Assembly (NCBI GenBank): GCA_015178975.1
Contig: WHVD01000035.1
Location: forward strand, 124,001 to 188,000
Source of the DNA: Hysterangium stoloniferum
Taxonomy: Eukaryota > Basidiomycota > Agaricomycetes > Hysterangiales > Hysterangiaceae
Reading direction: 5' to 3'
DNA: 64,000 nucleotides
The position numbers were made by a program, and so were the translations under genes. The notes beneath the pieces are model-generated. The model was not told the origin of the DNA. It did no database searches and saw nothing but the letters and a program-made list of their open reading frames with translations. Positions 44,290-57,538 of this stretch are shown here, in pieces (position 1 is the first letter of the stretch; each line of letters begins with the position of its first letter).

Positions 44290-44740
44290 CGTTTTGGAGG
44301 CCTACTTTGTTTTTGTAATTTCACCAAGGGTATGCCACAACAAAATGGAGTTACGGAATGAGGGATACAGACAATAATGGAAAGGAGTGCAATCAGGCAT
44401 CAAAGCTTCCTAATGGAAACTATGGTGTACCTTAGAAATTGTAGTCTTACTCACATGAATAGCAGACATACACCATTCGAACGCATCACAGGAGGAGAAA
44501 CAGGATTTGTCGCACCTGTGTATATTCAGAAGTCCTGTTAGTGTGGCGATTCCGAAGCAAAAACAACTGAAATGGGACTCACGGTCAAAAATAGGCTACA
44601 TGGTGGGTTATGAGTTGTATTCTTCGGATTATTTGGCATGGGTGCCCGGGCGAGGTGAATCGAGAAAGTGACAGATGTAATATTTCACAAGGACGTGATG
44701 TCGTTATCATCCCTGATGCCGTGCATGAATTATGACCCTG
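44290..44740 (+). pseudogene. Ty1/copia integrase fragment
   Basis: Frames in order: GMPQQNGVTE (catalytic Glu block), TIMERSAIRHQSFLMETMVY, LTHMNSRHTPFERITGG, then DLSHLCIFRSPVSVAIPK, KWDSRSKIGYMVGYEL and RKVTDVIFHKDV. This is the end of a copia integrase and the linker before RT. TGA follows NGVTE where an Arg codon is usual. No RT follows. CpG content rises inside this fragment, marking the start of the gene island. Confidence 0.75.
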
Positions 44741-45269
44741 AAAAAAAGACATCAAAGTACACTCACACTCAGGAGTCTAGTTCAATAACTGACAATGGTG
44801 CACTGCTGAGAATGGAAGACACAACGTGGTTGCACTTATATAATCAAGTGCGGTTCAGTGTAATCAAGGTCGCAATATTTAAATTTCTGGCCATTGGCCA
44901 TCCGTCCCTCTTTTCTACCCTACCTTTGAGGAATAAATCAGCTTTTGAGCCTGAGCCCGAACATATATATCCGTTCACGGCAGCTGCCGAGATGTAATCC
45001 CGCACTATCCCGAATTTAAGCGAGGCGCGAAATTTAAGACCAAAACGCTTAAAATATCCCAACTAAGGGGACTTAGCTCCGAACCTTGTTCCAACTGTGG
45101 ACATACTGTGGTTTTATAATGGGAGGCCTTGTTCGTGGGTAACTTTGGCTGCGATCAAAGTCTACTGGTGTGTACATTTGACTTGTTAGATTCGTGACCA
45201 TTGAGTTATGGTAAATATGTTTTGAACCTGTTTTTGTCTCCTTCCAAATAATACACACACGAAATTTAA
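44741..45269. other. no gene; left edge of segmental duplication from about 45070
   Basis: No coding feature. From about 45070 rightward the sequence parallels 57352 onward (AACTTTGGCTGCGAT, GGTGTGTA, GACTTGTTA), forming the downstream flank of both aldehyde dehydrogenase genes. Confidence 0.5.
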
Positions 45270-47096
<1,827 letters not shown>

Positions 47097-47255
47097 ATTC
47101 AATCAGGATGCACAGCGCTGAGGGTCGGACCTTCCTCTATTTAACTATCACCGGATACACTTTAAAGGATTTGTGAGCGCTATTTAATTTCATCAAACTC
47201 AACGGGCTTCTCGATGCACTCTCCGGATTATGGTGCCTTTGTTGAGAAGTTCTTT
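47097..47255 (-). promoter_or_regulatory. Upstream region conserved between both ALDH copies
   Basis: About 160 bp upstream of the start codon closely parallels 59359-59530 (GCACAGCGCTGAGGGT, TATTTAACTAT, GCCGGATACACTTT, CACTCTCCGGAT). The TATTTAACTAT block about 45 bp upstream of the ATG is TATA-like on either strand. Similarity fades beyond about 47255. Confidence 0.5.
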
Positions 47256-50200
47256 TCCTCCATCTGTTAATATATCAATCGAACCCCCAACATGGCGCTT
47301 AAGGTGGATCACGGGCGAACTGTCGAAAAAGTATCACCGGGTAGCAGAAAGTGAAGAAAGCACCGTTGCTATTTCTACCGTTCAAGGGGGGTAATATGAC
47401 CCGAGAGGTTTTTCCGTCACTTATTCTCGGGCATATCTCCCCGACTCCCCTGTAGTCGAGAAAATGTATATAAACGATGCTACTACTGTATAGTAGAGGC
47501 AGTCGATTATACGACCATATTCTAGACATCTACTACGCTATAATATTTCTTTTTTTAACAGAAAGACCTGATTTCGTCAGCATTGGATTTGAATTTCGGA
47601 TTGAAATCATAGTGCTGAGATTCACATTCTCAGTCTTGGAATTTCCTCTAAAGAGTTTTTTCAAATTTTGAGAATGGGCGGCATATTTTATATATTCTCC
47701 GCAACTTTCAAATTGAATTATATGAGTTTTGAGAGTATTCTCAATCCGAGAATCCGTGGTGTGCGTCAGGTGTGGACCCTTTGGATCACCTTTGTCCCCC
47801 GAGCGGAAACATTAGATATCCTATACATATGCCAGCATTAAATTAATTAATATGTGAAAGTATTCGCAACTAATGCAATTGTAACAAACTGAACTGGTTT
47901 TTGATATTCATATCAGGAACCAATTTGCTAATATAATATTACTCTGCAATTACTCTGAGTATCCAAAACTTTATATTTAATGGCAGGAAAACTCTTTAGA
48001 ATATATACCATTTCTGACACATTTCAAGGATTTGAACATTCTCGGGTAAACAAGACAACGGCTGATACTAAAACGACAAATAGCCATCCCCGCTCAATAG
48101 CGTCTGTGCTACCCTCCTCCTGCGCTCTTAGTACGCATAATATAAAAATAAAAAATGATGATAACTTACAGTAAATATTATATGCCTCAGGGTGGTACAT
48201 ACATTTTGTGAGATGTAACAGAAAGCTTCTGCTTTGAAATAATACTAGAAAAGATTAGTAGGGTATATTTGATAAAATAATTAATTAAAATTGATGTGGT
48301 ACCAAAAAAAGAGCTACAATGTGGAGTTAAAGTCTCTTATAATAAAGAAAGTTAATTATGTCAATTGTCCCGTGTATTAGCCCTGCTGCATTTCTCAACA
48401 TGGGGGAGACCATCACACTTTTCTGAAACCAACAGAAAAAGGAAATTAAAAGCCCTGAATAAATGCTCAATTATTTGATTTGTGATGATATGGTGAAATC
48501 CACAACTTTATTTTTGGATTGTAGGTTTTCCTGGCTGGTGTAAATAAGAAATATACATAACTATTATTTTCTTTTGAAGGATCGGCAGGATGTGAAATAA
48601 CTATTGTGCATGTTACATAATAGCCATTCCTGTAGTCGAGTGATAGCTCTACCTAGTACATCTGCATTATGACTTGTTTAAATTTTACATCGCTAGTCTC
48701 AAGTCAATTATGTGAAATATTCACTTAGTGCACACCATAACAAGTTTTGAGGAAGTGGGAGTTTATCGGTATTTTTTGCACACCCCAGTTCTCACAACGA
48801 CAAGCGACGGTTTAAATGCGCTACGAGTTATGTGGGGCGTTGAGGGTACAAATTAACGTTAATAAATTTGTGTTTATCTGCATTCTGACGGCAAACAAAT
48901 ACCTAGTATTGCTTACGACGACTAGTACTTAGACGGAGGTCAAGGCACAAATGTCTGGGCGTCCATAATACCATAACCGCCCATATGCATTGGTATATGC
49001 TTTTTTTTCGTCCTCGGATAAACTTCATTATTTCTATTAGCCCAGGAGGATGCGTCATTGATAGATCCACTTCCATCGGAGAAGAAGACCAGTGTGCAGA
49101 AATTTCTACAGTAGTAGCTGAAACTACAACAATATGTAGTAGGATATACATGACTCCATAGTATCACATGGCCACCCAATGAACTAACGACAAACCAGTT
49201 TCTTCCTTCTTTTTATACATGTATGGTTAATCAACTTTCTATCAATGTTGGTATCGGAAGATCAAGGGATTTAACTTCCATATATTTGTTCATGAGAGCT
49301 AGCTGGCAGGCACACCATTTCTTAACTTCGTTCCGAGCCATAAATTTGATCAGGATTCCTGGTCAAATTTGTAATTTTCGTTTAATCCGGAATCAACTGC
49401 GAACAAAAATTGAGCTAGTTGCCATTTTTTCACCGGGAAACTGTCATGCCAGCTCTGTGTGTATATTCTTTTGCGGGTTCGAAAAGGACGAGCTAGTTGG
49501 TGAGTGGATTTACGTTGGTGTCAACAGAGTACACAACCAGAAATGATCAGACCCGGCCTCACAAAACATGGTCCATAATATGCATTTTTAAGGATAAAGT
49601 GGAAGGAGGGGTGAACCGCCCCTAAAGAGGTGGATGTTTCATCACCACTTCCAACACTTAAAAATCCAATCGTAGGATATATGGATCAATGGCATTCAAT
49701 AAGGAATCGGCACATGGCCTGGTCGTAATGCATGATTTTGCCCATGTACATCTACACTATCACTAAAGCCATCATGTCAGAAGGTGTAATCCTGGTGCCC
49801 CCAGTCTTACGCACGGACCCTTTAGTTTTACGTGATTACATAATCACCGTGTTGCACGGTATAAGTAGCCGGGAAGTTTTCAGGACCTTAGATCTTACCG
49901 TACGCTGCACTTGCCTGTATCTTGTTCTGCTCTGGACAATACACCGTGGTCCTGTCAACTTGTGTGACCGCCAGTGATCCCAATTGACGACGGGATTACA
50001 GAAGGTGACTGACTAACTGACACATTGATTGACATACAAGTATTACAAGTTTGTAAAACCCTTGTAAATTGTGTATTTACAATCAGTCAACTCATTATTT
50101 TCAATATTAAGTTCCCCGGGTTCTATGGTAAACATTTGTGTTTTGCATTATATAATCATAATATCATGACTTTGTCTATGGCGTTAAGGGGCTGTAGTAC

Positions 50201-50380
50201 AACGATCGGAAATTCAGTTCTCTAAGTTGTTCTGTAAGCTACCCATATTGGGTGGGGATGATGGTTGCGAATTCTGTGGATAATTTGTCTCCTTCACTCA
50301 GCGTTGTGTCCAAAAGACCTCCCAATCAAAAAATGATTTTCCATCCTGAAAATATCTGGGTCCGGCGGGCTTTCTGGTTG
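47256..50380. other. no gene recognised in about 3 kb
   Basis: CpG-retaining, AT-rich sequence. The frame at 48903-49179 (minus strand) begins with hydrophobic residues but shows no conserved motif. 49598-50100 shares repeats with 14730-15240. Inverted words (TTTGAATTTCGGATT, AATCCGAGAATCC) lie near 47585-47755. No rRNA or tRNA seen. Confidence 0.4.
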
Positions 50381-50384
50381 GAGT

Positions 50385-50556
50385 ATTAGGTGGCCGACTG
50401 AATGTGTCCATAAGAAAGTTCAGGTACCACCGTATTACAAACAGTACAACAGTTAAACCTGAAAAGTGCCCAAAGTAATCCCTTCCAATCCCAAATAACT
50501 AGCAACAGCAAAACCAATCAAGTCCATGTCCCCATCTGGGTTTAAATCGGTATTAG
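50385..50556 (-). pseudogene. Duplicated 3' tail of the GH16 gene
   Basis: On the minus strand it reads NTDLNPDGDMDLIGFAVASY and LGLEGITLGTFQV then TAA. This parallels the last residues of the neighbouring GH16 gene (NLNTAVGGMDLISFAVAGSL...). The 3' flank (CTGAATGTGTCCATAAGAAAG) is duplicated too. Only the C-terminal exon end is present, so it is a tandem partial duplication, not a gene. Confidence 0.85.
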
Positions 50557-50619
50557 GTAGCCGAATGAATGTGTCCATAAGAAAGCCCAAGTACAATCAT
50601 ATAACTGACAGTACAACAG

Positions 50620-52387
50620 TTAAACCAGAAGCATGCCCAAAACAATACCTGCTAATCCCAAGGAACCCGCAACAGCAAAACTAATCAGATCCATGCCCCC
50701 AACTGCTGTGTTTAAATTGGTGTTGGCGTTAGGGATCCCAGTGTTGGGGCTCAACGTAAATGCACTCTCGTTTACACTATTTGAAGTGGTCGCTGGTGTG
50801 CTTGATGTACTAGTAGGTACAGCCGTCGACGAAACGACACCGGTGGTATAAGCACGGATATATGAAATCTCAAAATATGCGTTATCGAAACGTGGTGACC
50901 CCGGTCCTGGAACGTTATCGGCGTAGCACGCCGATGTGTCGCCACCAGAACCTGGCGGAGACGGATTGTTCGGCGGTTCACCCGCACACGTCTGGCTATA
51001 TACCTGCGGTAAACCCGCCCTGAAATGGGTAAGGAGTAAACAGCTCAGTTGATCAGAGGGAGTGTCGCTATATTTACCAAACGCCCTGTATTTATTGGTC
51101 AGTGCGGAGCGGACTGTATGAGGAAACACTCCGTACACATAAGGTTATGTCAATGACTAATGTTTGAGGGCCGAAAAAGTGGGACATGTTGCAGGCTGTC
51201 GAGGGGTAGCTGGCTACTGGCGGTCCCCATGTGGAGACGTCTAAACTCCCGCTAGGAGCTGATGGCTGTAAATTGGCGGGAATACTTGCACGCTTAAGGC
51301 AAAATTGCTTTAGGCCAGGCAATATTTTTACAGTAACCGAAGATACATACATTCCAGAACCAAATACTTCGTCATCAAATGTCAGCGGTGGGGGGAATAT
51401 TTATTCTGTGGACGAGCTTACAATATCCCAGCGACATCGAATTGTGTTGCCCAGATACCACCTTGAGCCTGTGCGAACGCCGGACCAAAACTGGCTTGTT
51501 GTGTTGTATCAAGGACCGTGCAACCAGAAGCCGTACTGCAATCTGGACTTTGCCCCGATCGTCCAAGTTGTCCAGGAGGGGTTGTCTGGCGACATCTAGC
51601 TTCAACGATGTAAGAAAATAAAATAATTGCTCGTGCACTCAGACAAAGCTAACCCCGGAAGAGTGTGCACTGCCATTTGATTTTGGGTCATCATATTGAC
51701 ACCTTCTACGATATCTATCTCGCCATCATCGGGCCAAAGTGCACCCGTAATGGTCAGTTGTAAGCCAAAAAATAATGCAAGAATAAAGGTGGACTTATTT
51801 TGTCCAGATAGCCGGCCAGACAGAGCATCCGTATGGTAAGTGTACAACATTGAACACCCATAAGGACCCAAAATCATAGCTGTCGGTGGACGTGATTCGT
51901 ACCTACAGAAAATTCAACATGGAGATAGCTGGACTGTATTTTTGTTTTACCGTATCACGTTTAAGGTTAAACGGGACATTTGTGGTGTTATCTACGCGGA
52001 TGATAACATTTTGTGCTGCATTCATACTGATGAGATTCTCAGTGACTGCAGTGCTTTGATTGACCCAGTTAACATCCCCTAGAAATGTGAAGTTCTAACT
52101 AGACGATGGTATTACAATGCAAGGATCACTCACCACTGGTGAGGTTGTCGAAGCTACCGTAGAACGCCCAGGAGTCGAAGAATGTGGAACCTGCAAACCG
52201 TTGGTGACTTCAACCCCACAGTGGTCATCCAAGAGGGGGAAAAGCTGACCAGAATGTTCTCGAACCTACAGCGAAAAGCATTAGGAACAACTACCAGGTA
52301 ATATATATAACTGCAGCTGCCAACCAGATTGTATGCTTTTGAGCCCGATATTAACAGAAGAGACAGGTAAAAAAGTTTTGGGATCAT
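50620..52387 (-). CDS. Secreted GH16 glycoside hydrolase, probable beta-glucanase, GPI/TM tail
   Basis: Likely hydrolyses or transglycosylates beta-1,3(4)-glucan at the wall or outside the cell. Eleven exons: 52325-52387, 52250-52265, 52134-52190, 51951-52078, 51799-51902, 51654-51746, 51422-51595, 51351-51366, 51137-51292, 51078-51085 and 50620-51019 give 404 residues. Signal peptide MIPKLFYLSLLLISGSKA; AFYGSFDNLTSG; SVWPAIWTKGALWPDD; the GH16 signature GEIDIVE with Glu132 and Glu137; STLIDITLC-type block (TLVIDITLCG); a Ser/Thr linker (about 335-352); and a hydrophobic end (about 384-404) fitting a GPI signal or anchor. Nine introns are GT-AG. Intron 5 (51747-51798) must be ATAAGT...TTAC to keep WTKGALW in frame. 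Exons 2, 8 and 10 are only 16, 16 and 8 nt. Exact specificity is not readable. Confidence 0.88.
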
Positions 52388-53984
52388 AATATTCGTAACA
52401 GGGAGTCGAAAGACTGCCATCCGCAGCAAAAAGTGTGTCTCCCTTCGTGGCTTCGACGAAACCTGCCAGCCTTAAGGCGTGTGCCAAACGCCGAAAACAA
52501 TAATCATATCACATGACAATCACGTTTTTCTTTTCCTTCTTTTCGTTTTATGCTGAAGGTTGGCCCTTGTTCTCAACAGTTTGATGAAAAAAAATATTGA
52601 TATTAATTGGTGGTTCACTTGGTAGGATTTTCTTTTTCTATAAAAGAGGTGAACCAGTTTGCACATAGCTGTTTCATGGGCGGAAAAGGCACTCCGGGAC
52701 CCGGATTCCAATCTATTTTTGACATTTGTAATCCCCGCGATTCTCACTCACTTGAAAGGTTAAATTTAGGTGACGTGCAAGTTATTAATAGTAAGCGTTA
52801 TTGATTTGATTTCTAAAGCAATCGACAATCACGGAGGTTTTTATTTATTGCTAAAAAAACCTCTTTTCAAATACCCACACAGTTGTGCAGCGCGTGAACC
52901 AATGAGTAACTATCAATTACATTCAATTGAACTTGCGCTGTTACGAGGTAGGTACCTCATGATCAGCAGACTACGGCAACCTCCGAGAGTAGTAATGCAT
53001 TCCCACAATTCACTTTACTTGGTACGATATTCATAAATCTATAAAAACACGATATGCGCTTCTATTTCTTGAAGATGAGGCATAGATCTAAGCCCGAGTA
53101 TTTCCGTATTTCTCTCTGAGGTTCTAACCTTCTGTGTTAGCCCCACGTTCTCCATTGTAATTGTAAGGTTATGGGTTGGGCCATGTCTGTCACATCCCTG
53201 AACAATTGTGAAAAATAACCTATCCAATGAATACATTTTTAATGTTTCTAGACCTCTGCTATTTTTAAAGCAGGAACTATGAAGAAACTAAATGGTTTAT
53301 GGTCCCTATATTAGATTGATAAAGGGAGGTGGATGTAAGGCACTGAAAGTGCAGAAGCTCAAACACAGACATGAACACACGAGTGAGGCGAAGATTCAAC
53401 TACTGGACCCACAGTGGTACATAACACATATCTAATTGTTGACTCACTAAATTTAACGCCCCCTAGGAGTATTATCAAGTAATAGCAGTGAGGAAAGAAT
53501 TGTGATGCAATCATTGTTCAGTTGCATCATTATAATGGAAAGGTACCAAATATAATTGTGTTAGTTGTGTGTGGTTTGGACCCATATGTACCCTATGTAC
53601 CCACATGTACTTACTGTAGCATTACTTATGTGTTGGCAATCTACCACCACTGGTCATTGAGTTTGAGTTTGAGTTTGAGTCTGAGTTTGGTCACTCCTGG
53701 TGACTTTTGTGACTTTCTCTATTCTAAAAAACTCTTGTGTCAACTCTCTCACAGACCATAAGTGATGGCCTTGGTACTGTGGTGGTTATTAACAAATGGA
53801 CAACTCATGGTTACCCTGACAGTGCAAGAGTTAAATAACCAAATTGCTTCCTGAAATGATACCCTAAATAGTTTATACTTTTAAAATATACCAAGTTGGT
53901 GGTATTTTTGTGGCCCTCAGGACTTACATATTCCAGAACTATCATGAAATAACTGGGAACTCAGATACATACTTCTGGGTAGGA
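52388..53984. other. no gene recognised; change from CpG-rich to CpG-poor near 53260
   Basis: No supported coding region. The frames at 52770-53036 and 53039-53236 have no motif. The right edge of the gene island is near 53260, after which CpG becomes scarce. Confidence 0.4.
53658..53687. repeat. Hexanucleotide microsatellite
   Basis: Five TGAGTT units, one with a T to C change (TGAGTC). Confidence 0.9.
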
Positions 53985-54446
53985 TCAGGACTTGGCTTCA
54001 GCTTATGTACTGTGCCACTACACAAATGCTTGGATGTCCTTAATTTCAGAGGATAAGTGTTGGAGAGCTTATGGATATTCAGAGTTCCAAAGAGTTCTGA
54101 ATATCAAACATACAGAAAGAGAAAAGGAATAACCTAACCTAACTAAGTCAATATCAGATCTAAGGTGTAAGTACAAATGCATGGAAATTAATATAGATTC
54201 TCTGGCAACTGTACTATGGATTGAGATCACAATAAGAATGGATTAGGATAGAAGTTCTGAATCAGGAACATAATAAGCAAATGAATGAATACTCGTCAAT
54301 GGACAAGTTACCAAATCCAGAACAAGGGTGAAGGTCAGTATGCCTGGAGATTAGTTAGTTTCTGGAGATGGAGCATACATCAGAATATTGGAATATCTAA
54401 GAACTGAAGATTATATTGGAATATTGAAATATCTGGGAATGGATTG
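53985..54446 (-). repeat. LTR family B copy
   Basis: Starts with the complement of the conserved motif (GACTTGGCTTCAGCTTATG at 53991) and ends GGATTGTAACA at 54446, parallel to 31641-31998. The following CCCTCTCATG is only weakly pyrimidine-rich, so a polypurine tract is uncertain. Confidence 0.55.
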
Positions 54447-54689
54447 TAACACCCTCTCATGATTCCAGCTAACAATGCCAGCTTCACTCCATCATGATTG
54501 ATGTTCTGATGTGCTTGCTCATTGCAATTTGAAGTTGTTGGAGACATTCTCCAGAAATTCAGAGAGATTTTGCTTGCAGATCTGTACAGGGCAGGCAGCT
54601 AGATCAAATCCTTCTGCTGCTTCCTTATTTTTAAGCCATTCTTAAAATTGAGAATATGCAATGAGTCAGAGTCAGGAGACCTTGGGATG

Positions 54690-55431
54690 TATTACAACTG
54701 TGTCACAACCTGATGGTCCCCAAGGATACTACCATCTGCCAATGTTTCTAGTTATTGATCAAGTCATTGTATCAGAAACCATCGGTCACCTGACACTGAT
54801 GTATACCTTCACGGTGATCAAACCCCATTTACACCCCTGTCAAGTTATACTCGTACTATCTGGTTATGCTTTGATACATTCCTTTTTTATTATGATGATC
54901 CTCTCTACTCTATGTTTCATATATGCCCGTAAATACTTGTAGCCCATGGACTATTCCCTTTTCTCATATTCCCACTCTCAGCTAATCACAGCTTCCGATC
55001 TTATCGTAACCTTCCGGTTTCTAGTCAAGTCTATTGTCAATAGTATTTCTGCTCTTCCCTTAGTTAGTAGTTTTATAGATGCCGATAACTTGTATATAAA
55101 CCCGCTATAAATGTAGTTACTGGGCAATCAGAATATCAACTCAGAACACCCATATACATCTCTCATAAGTCTTGCTCTAGGTATCCCGCTCTCCACCTCT
55201 GCATGCACTTGCCCACCCTCAGTCTCTGACCCTTGGTCTGACACTCAACTTATCTTTCAGTTTCCAATTGGTAACTCACTGTGAGGAATTCGATAGGACT
55301 AGTTTTTGCTTGCCCGAAATTTAAGGACACCTGACAGTAACTTGCGAGGGTGCAGCACATAAGCTGAAGCCAAGTCCTTCCATTTGGTCCCGATCAGTCT
55401 ACCGACATCAGTCAGTTTTCTGTTCTTAACA
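54690..55431 (+). repeat. Solo LTR family A with target duplication
   Basis: 742 bp ending GTTTTCTGTTCTTAACA, flanked by perfect GGATG duplications (54685-54689, 55432-55436). The start reads TATTACAACTG instead of TGTTACAACTG, a change at the terminal dinucleotide that would block integration. It carries GCACATAAGCTGAAGCCAAG at 55354. Confidence 0.88.
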
Positions 55432-55436
55432 GGATG

Positions 55437-56384
55437 TCCAAGAATACATTAGTGCAGGTTGATATGAATAAGAAGTTATCAGTGACAAGAGTAGATAATA
55501 AGCAGGTGTTAACTCAATGCTAAGTCAGTATTCTGATTGGATTGTAAGTACAATAAATCCTAGACTATACATATAGACTGAGTGATTATTCATCAGGGAT
55601 TTGGGAATGTCTACACCCATTATGTAGACTCCCTAGCCTCCCCTAGATATATAATAAGCTTTTATACTGACTAGTAAATAGGGATCTTGTGAAAGTAGTG
55701 TGTCTAGCCAAGTCTAGCTAAGCTAGCTAGCTCTCCTAGATGGCATACTTACTGATCTTCCCACCTTCCTGATGTTATACTACTAATCCAGCAGAACAAA
55801 AAAAAACAAAATGGGTGGACAATAAATGATGCAGGGTAGACCATGCTGGGAATAAGGATGGAGGTGGAATAGGGACAGGTCCAGTGGAAACAAAAAGAGG
55901 CATGTCAAACAGACTCAGGGGCAGATGAGAGTATGAGACCTTCAGGTGTCTAGAGGTTACAGGATATCCAAATGGGGTCTAGGTGACAAGTCATCCTTGA
56001 CAACAGAGAGAAATATTGGTCTGGGGCCCAGTGGGAAACCCAATTCTAATAATCATGTTTATCAAGAACAAGGTGAAAAGTGCTGAATTTTTTATTCTTG
56101 CCAATAATATTCTAATTCTTATGTTTGAAAACACAGTTAAAAGCATTAATGATATATCTTTCATGAGTTGTATTAACTTGCTGATTCTTTTAATAAAAAC
56201 TAGGTCAAAGCTGATCAAAAGCAGATCAAGGAATATATTTATTTATGTCATTTATTGTTTTTCCTGTTACTAAATGAAGGAGAGATGAGAGTCCTTAATC
56301 AAGATTTCTATATAGACCAGGATAATCTTGAGTGGGAAATATAACAACAAAGAAGAAGAATACTGTACAAGAATTGGTCCAAGA
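55437..56384. other. no gene seen
   Basis: CpG-poor filler; the frame at 56016-56273 is AT-driven and unrecognised. Confidence 0.45.
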
Positions 56385-56896
56385 CAGAGGCAGAGAGTGG
56401 GATACTTAGAGCAAGACTATGAGAGATGTATGTATATGGGTGTTCTGAGTTGATATTCTGATTGCCTAGTAACTACATTATAGCTGGTTTATATACGAGT
56501 TATTGGCATCTAGAAACTACTAACTAAGGGAAGAGTGGAAATACTATTGATAAATAGACTTGACTAGAAACTGGAAGGTTATGATAAGATCAGAAGCTGT
56601 GATTAACCAAGAGCGGGATTACAAGAAAAGGGAATAGTCCACGGGCTACAAGTATATACGGGCATATGTGAAACATAGAGTAGAACAGATCATCATAATA
56701 AAAGGGACGTATCAAAGCATGACCAGATAGTATGAGTATAACTTGACAGGGGTGTAAATGGGGTTTGATCGCCATGAAGGTATACATCAGTGTCGGGTTA
56801 CCGATGGTTGCCGATACAATAATTTGGCCAGTAACTTGAAATGCAGGCAGACGATAGTATCATCGGGGACTGTCAGGTTGCGACACGGTCATAACA
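56385..56896 (-). repeat. LTR family A, truncated, minus-oriented
   Basis: Matches the last two thirds of the reverse LTR A: GATATTCTGATTGCCTAGTA, CAAGTATATACGGGCATATG and the terminal GACACGGTCATAACA. The left end is lost. Confidence 0.75.
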
Positions 56897-56907
56897 TAGA
56901 AAATGAA

Positions 56908-56981
56908 TGGCCAGACTGGGAGTTGAACCCAGGGCTTCTGCATACATATAGCAAGGCTGTTATCAATTACACCACCTGATG
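56908..56981 (-). tRNA. tRNA-like sequence, probably a pseudogene
   Basis: On the minus strand a box A-like TGGTGTAATTG is followed by a T arm (CTGGG-TTCAACT-CCCAG) and a discriminator A. A TTTT run suitable as a Pol III terminator follows. The acceptor stem pairs only partly, the D arm is poor, and the anticodon arm has a 3-bp stem (CTT/AAG) with a 15-nt loop, so no anticodon can be assigned. A second, deleted copy is at 57151-57190. Confidence 0.4.
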
Positions 56982-57150
56982 TGTGAGCATTACACAATTT
57001 AACACACTCCCTTAATGCTAACACTTGACAATATTACATATATGCAAATATAGGTCCTCTCTGGCTCTTTCATCCAGACTTGTCCACTATACCATACACA
57101 AATACAGTTGTTCACTCTGCACATAACATATTAAAAGTGTAAAAAATGAA

Positions 57151-57190
57151 TGGCCAGACTGGGAATTGAACCCAATTAGACCACCTGACC
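57151..57190 (-). repeat. Partial second copy of the tRNA-like sequence
   Basis: Shares AATGAATGGCCAGACTGGGA and TTGAACCCA with 56901-56932 but lacks the anticodon region, going straight to TTAGACCACCTGA. On the minus strand it is followed by TTTTTT. This suggests a small dispersed tRNA-derived repeat. Confidence 0.5.
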
Positions 57191-57538
57191 CCTGGGTAAC
57201 AGTGCTAGCATTACACAATGTACCAGGTTTTTTTTTTGGATTTGGTATCACTACAATCTTACTAGCGCCTAATTGAGGTACGTTTCATGTTATGCCTGTA
57301 AATATAACTGCGTTGACTAGCTCGACGAGTCTGGGAATTACTTAGCTCCCGGGCCGCGTGCCAACTGTCCACATATTGGGGTTCTATAATGGGAAGCTTT
57401 GTTGGTGGATAACTTTGGCTGCGATAAATTTTAACTGGTGTGTATCTGACTTGTTAAACTCGGGATTGTTGAGTTATGATAAATATGCTTTCAACCTGTT
57501 TCCGTCTCCTTACAAATAATATACACGCGAAAACTTAA
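57191..57538. other. no gene; flank of segmental duplication from about 57352
   Basis: A T-run at 57228-57237 marks the change to CpG-retaining sequence. From about 57352 it parallels 45070-45269. Confidence 0.5.

Noticed and set aside
48903..49179. Short secreted protein or pheromone precursor candidate on the minus strand
   Set aside because: Hydrophobic N-terminus but no cleavage site I trust, no CAAX end, no conserved motif.
51231..51599. 122-codon plus-strand frame in the GH16 locus
   Set aside because: Complement of GH16 exons 7-9, whose minus-strand reading restores family motifs across splice sites.
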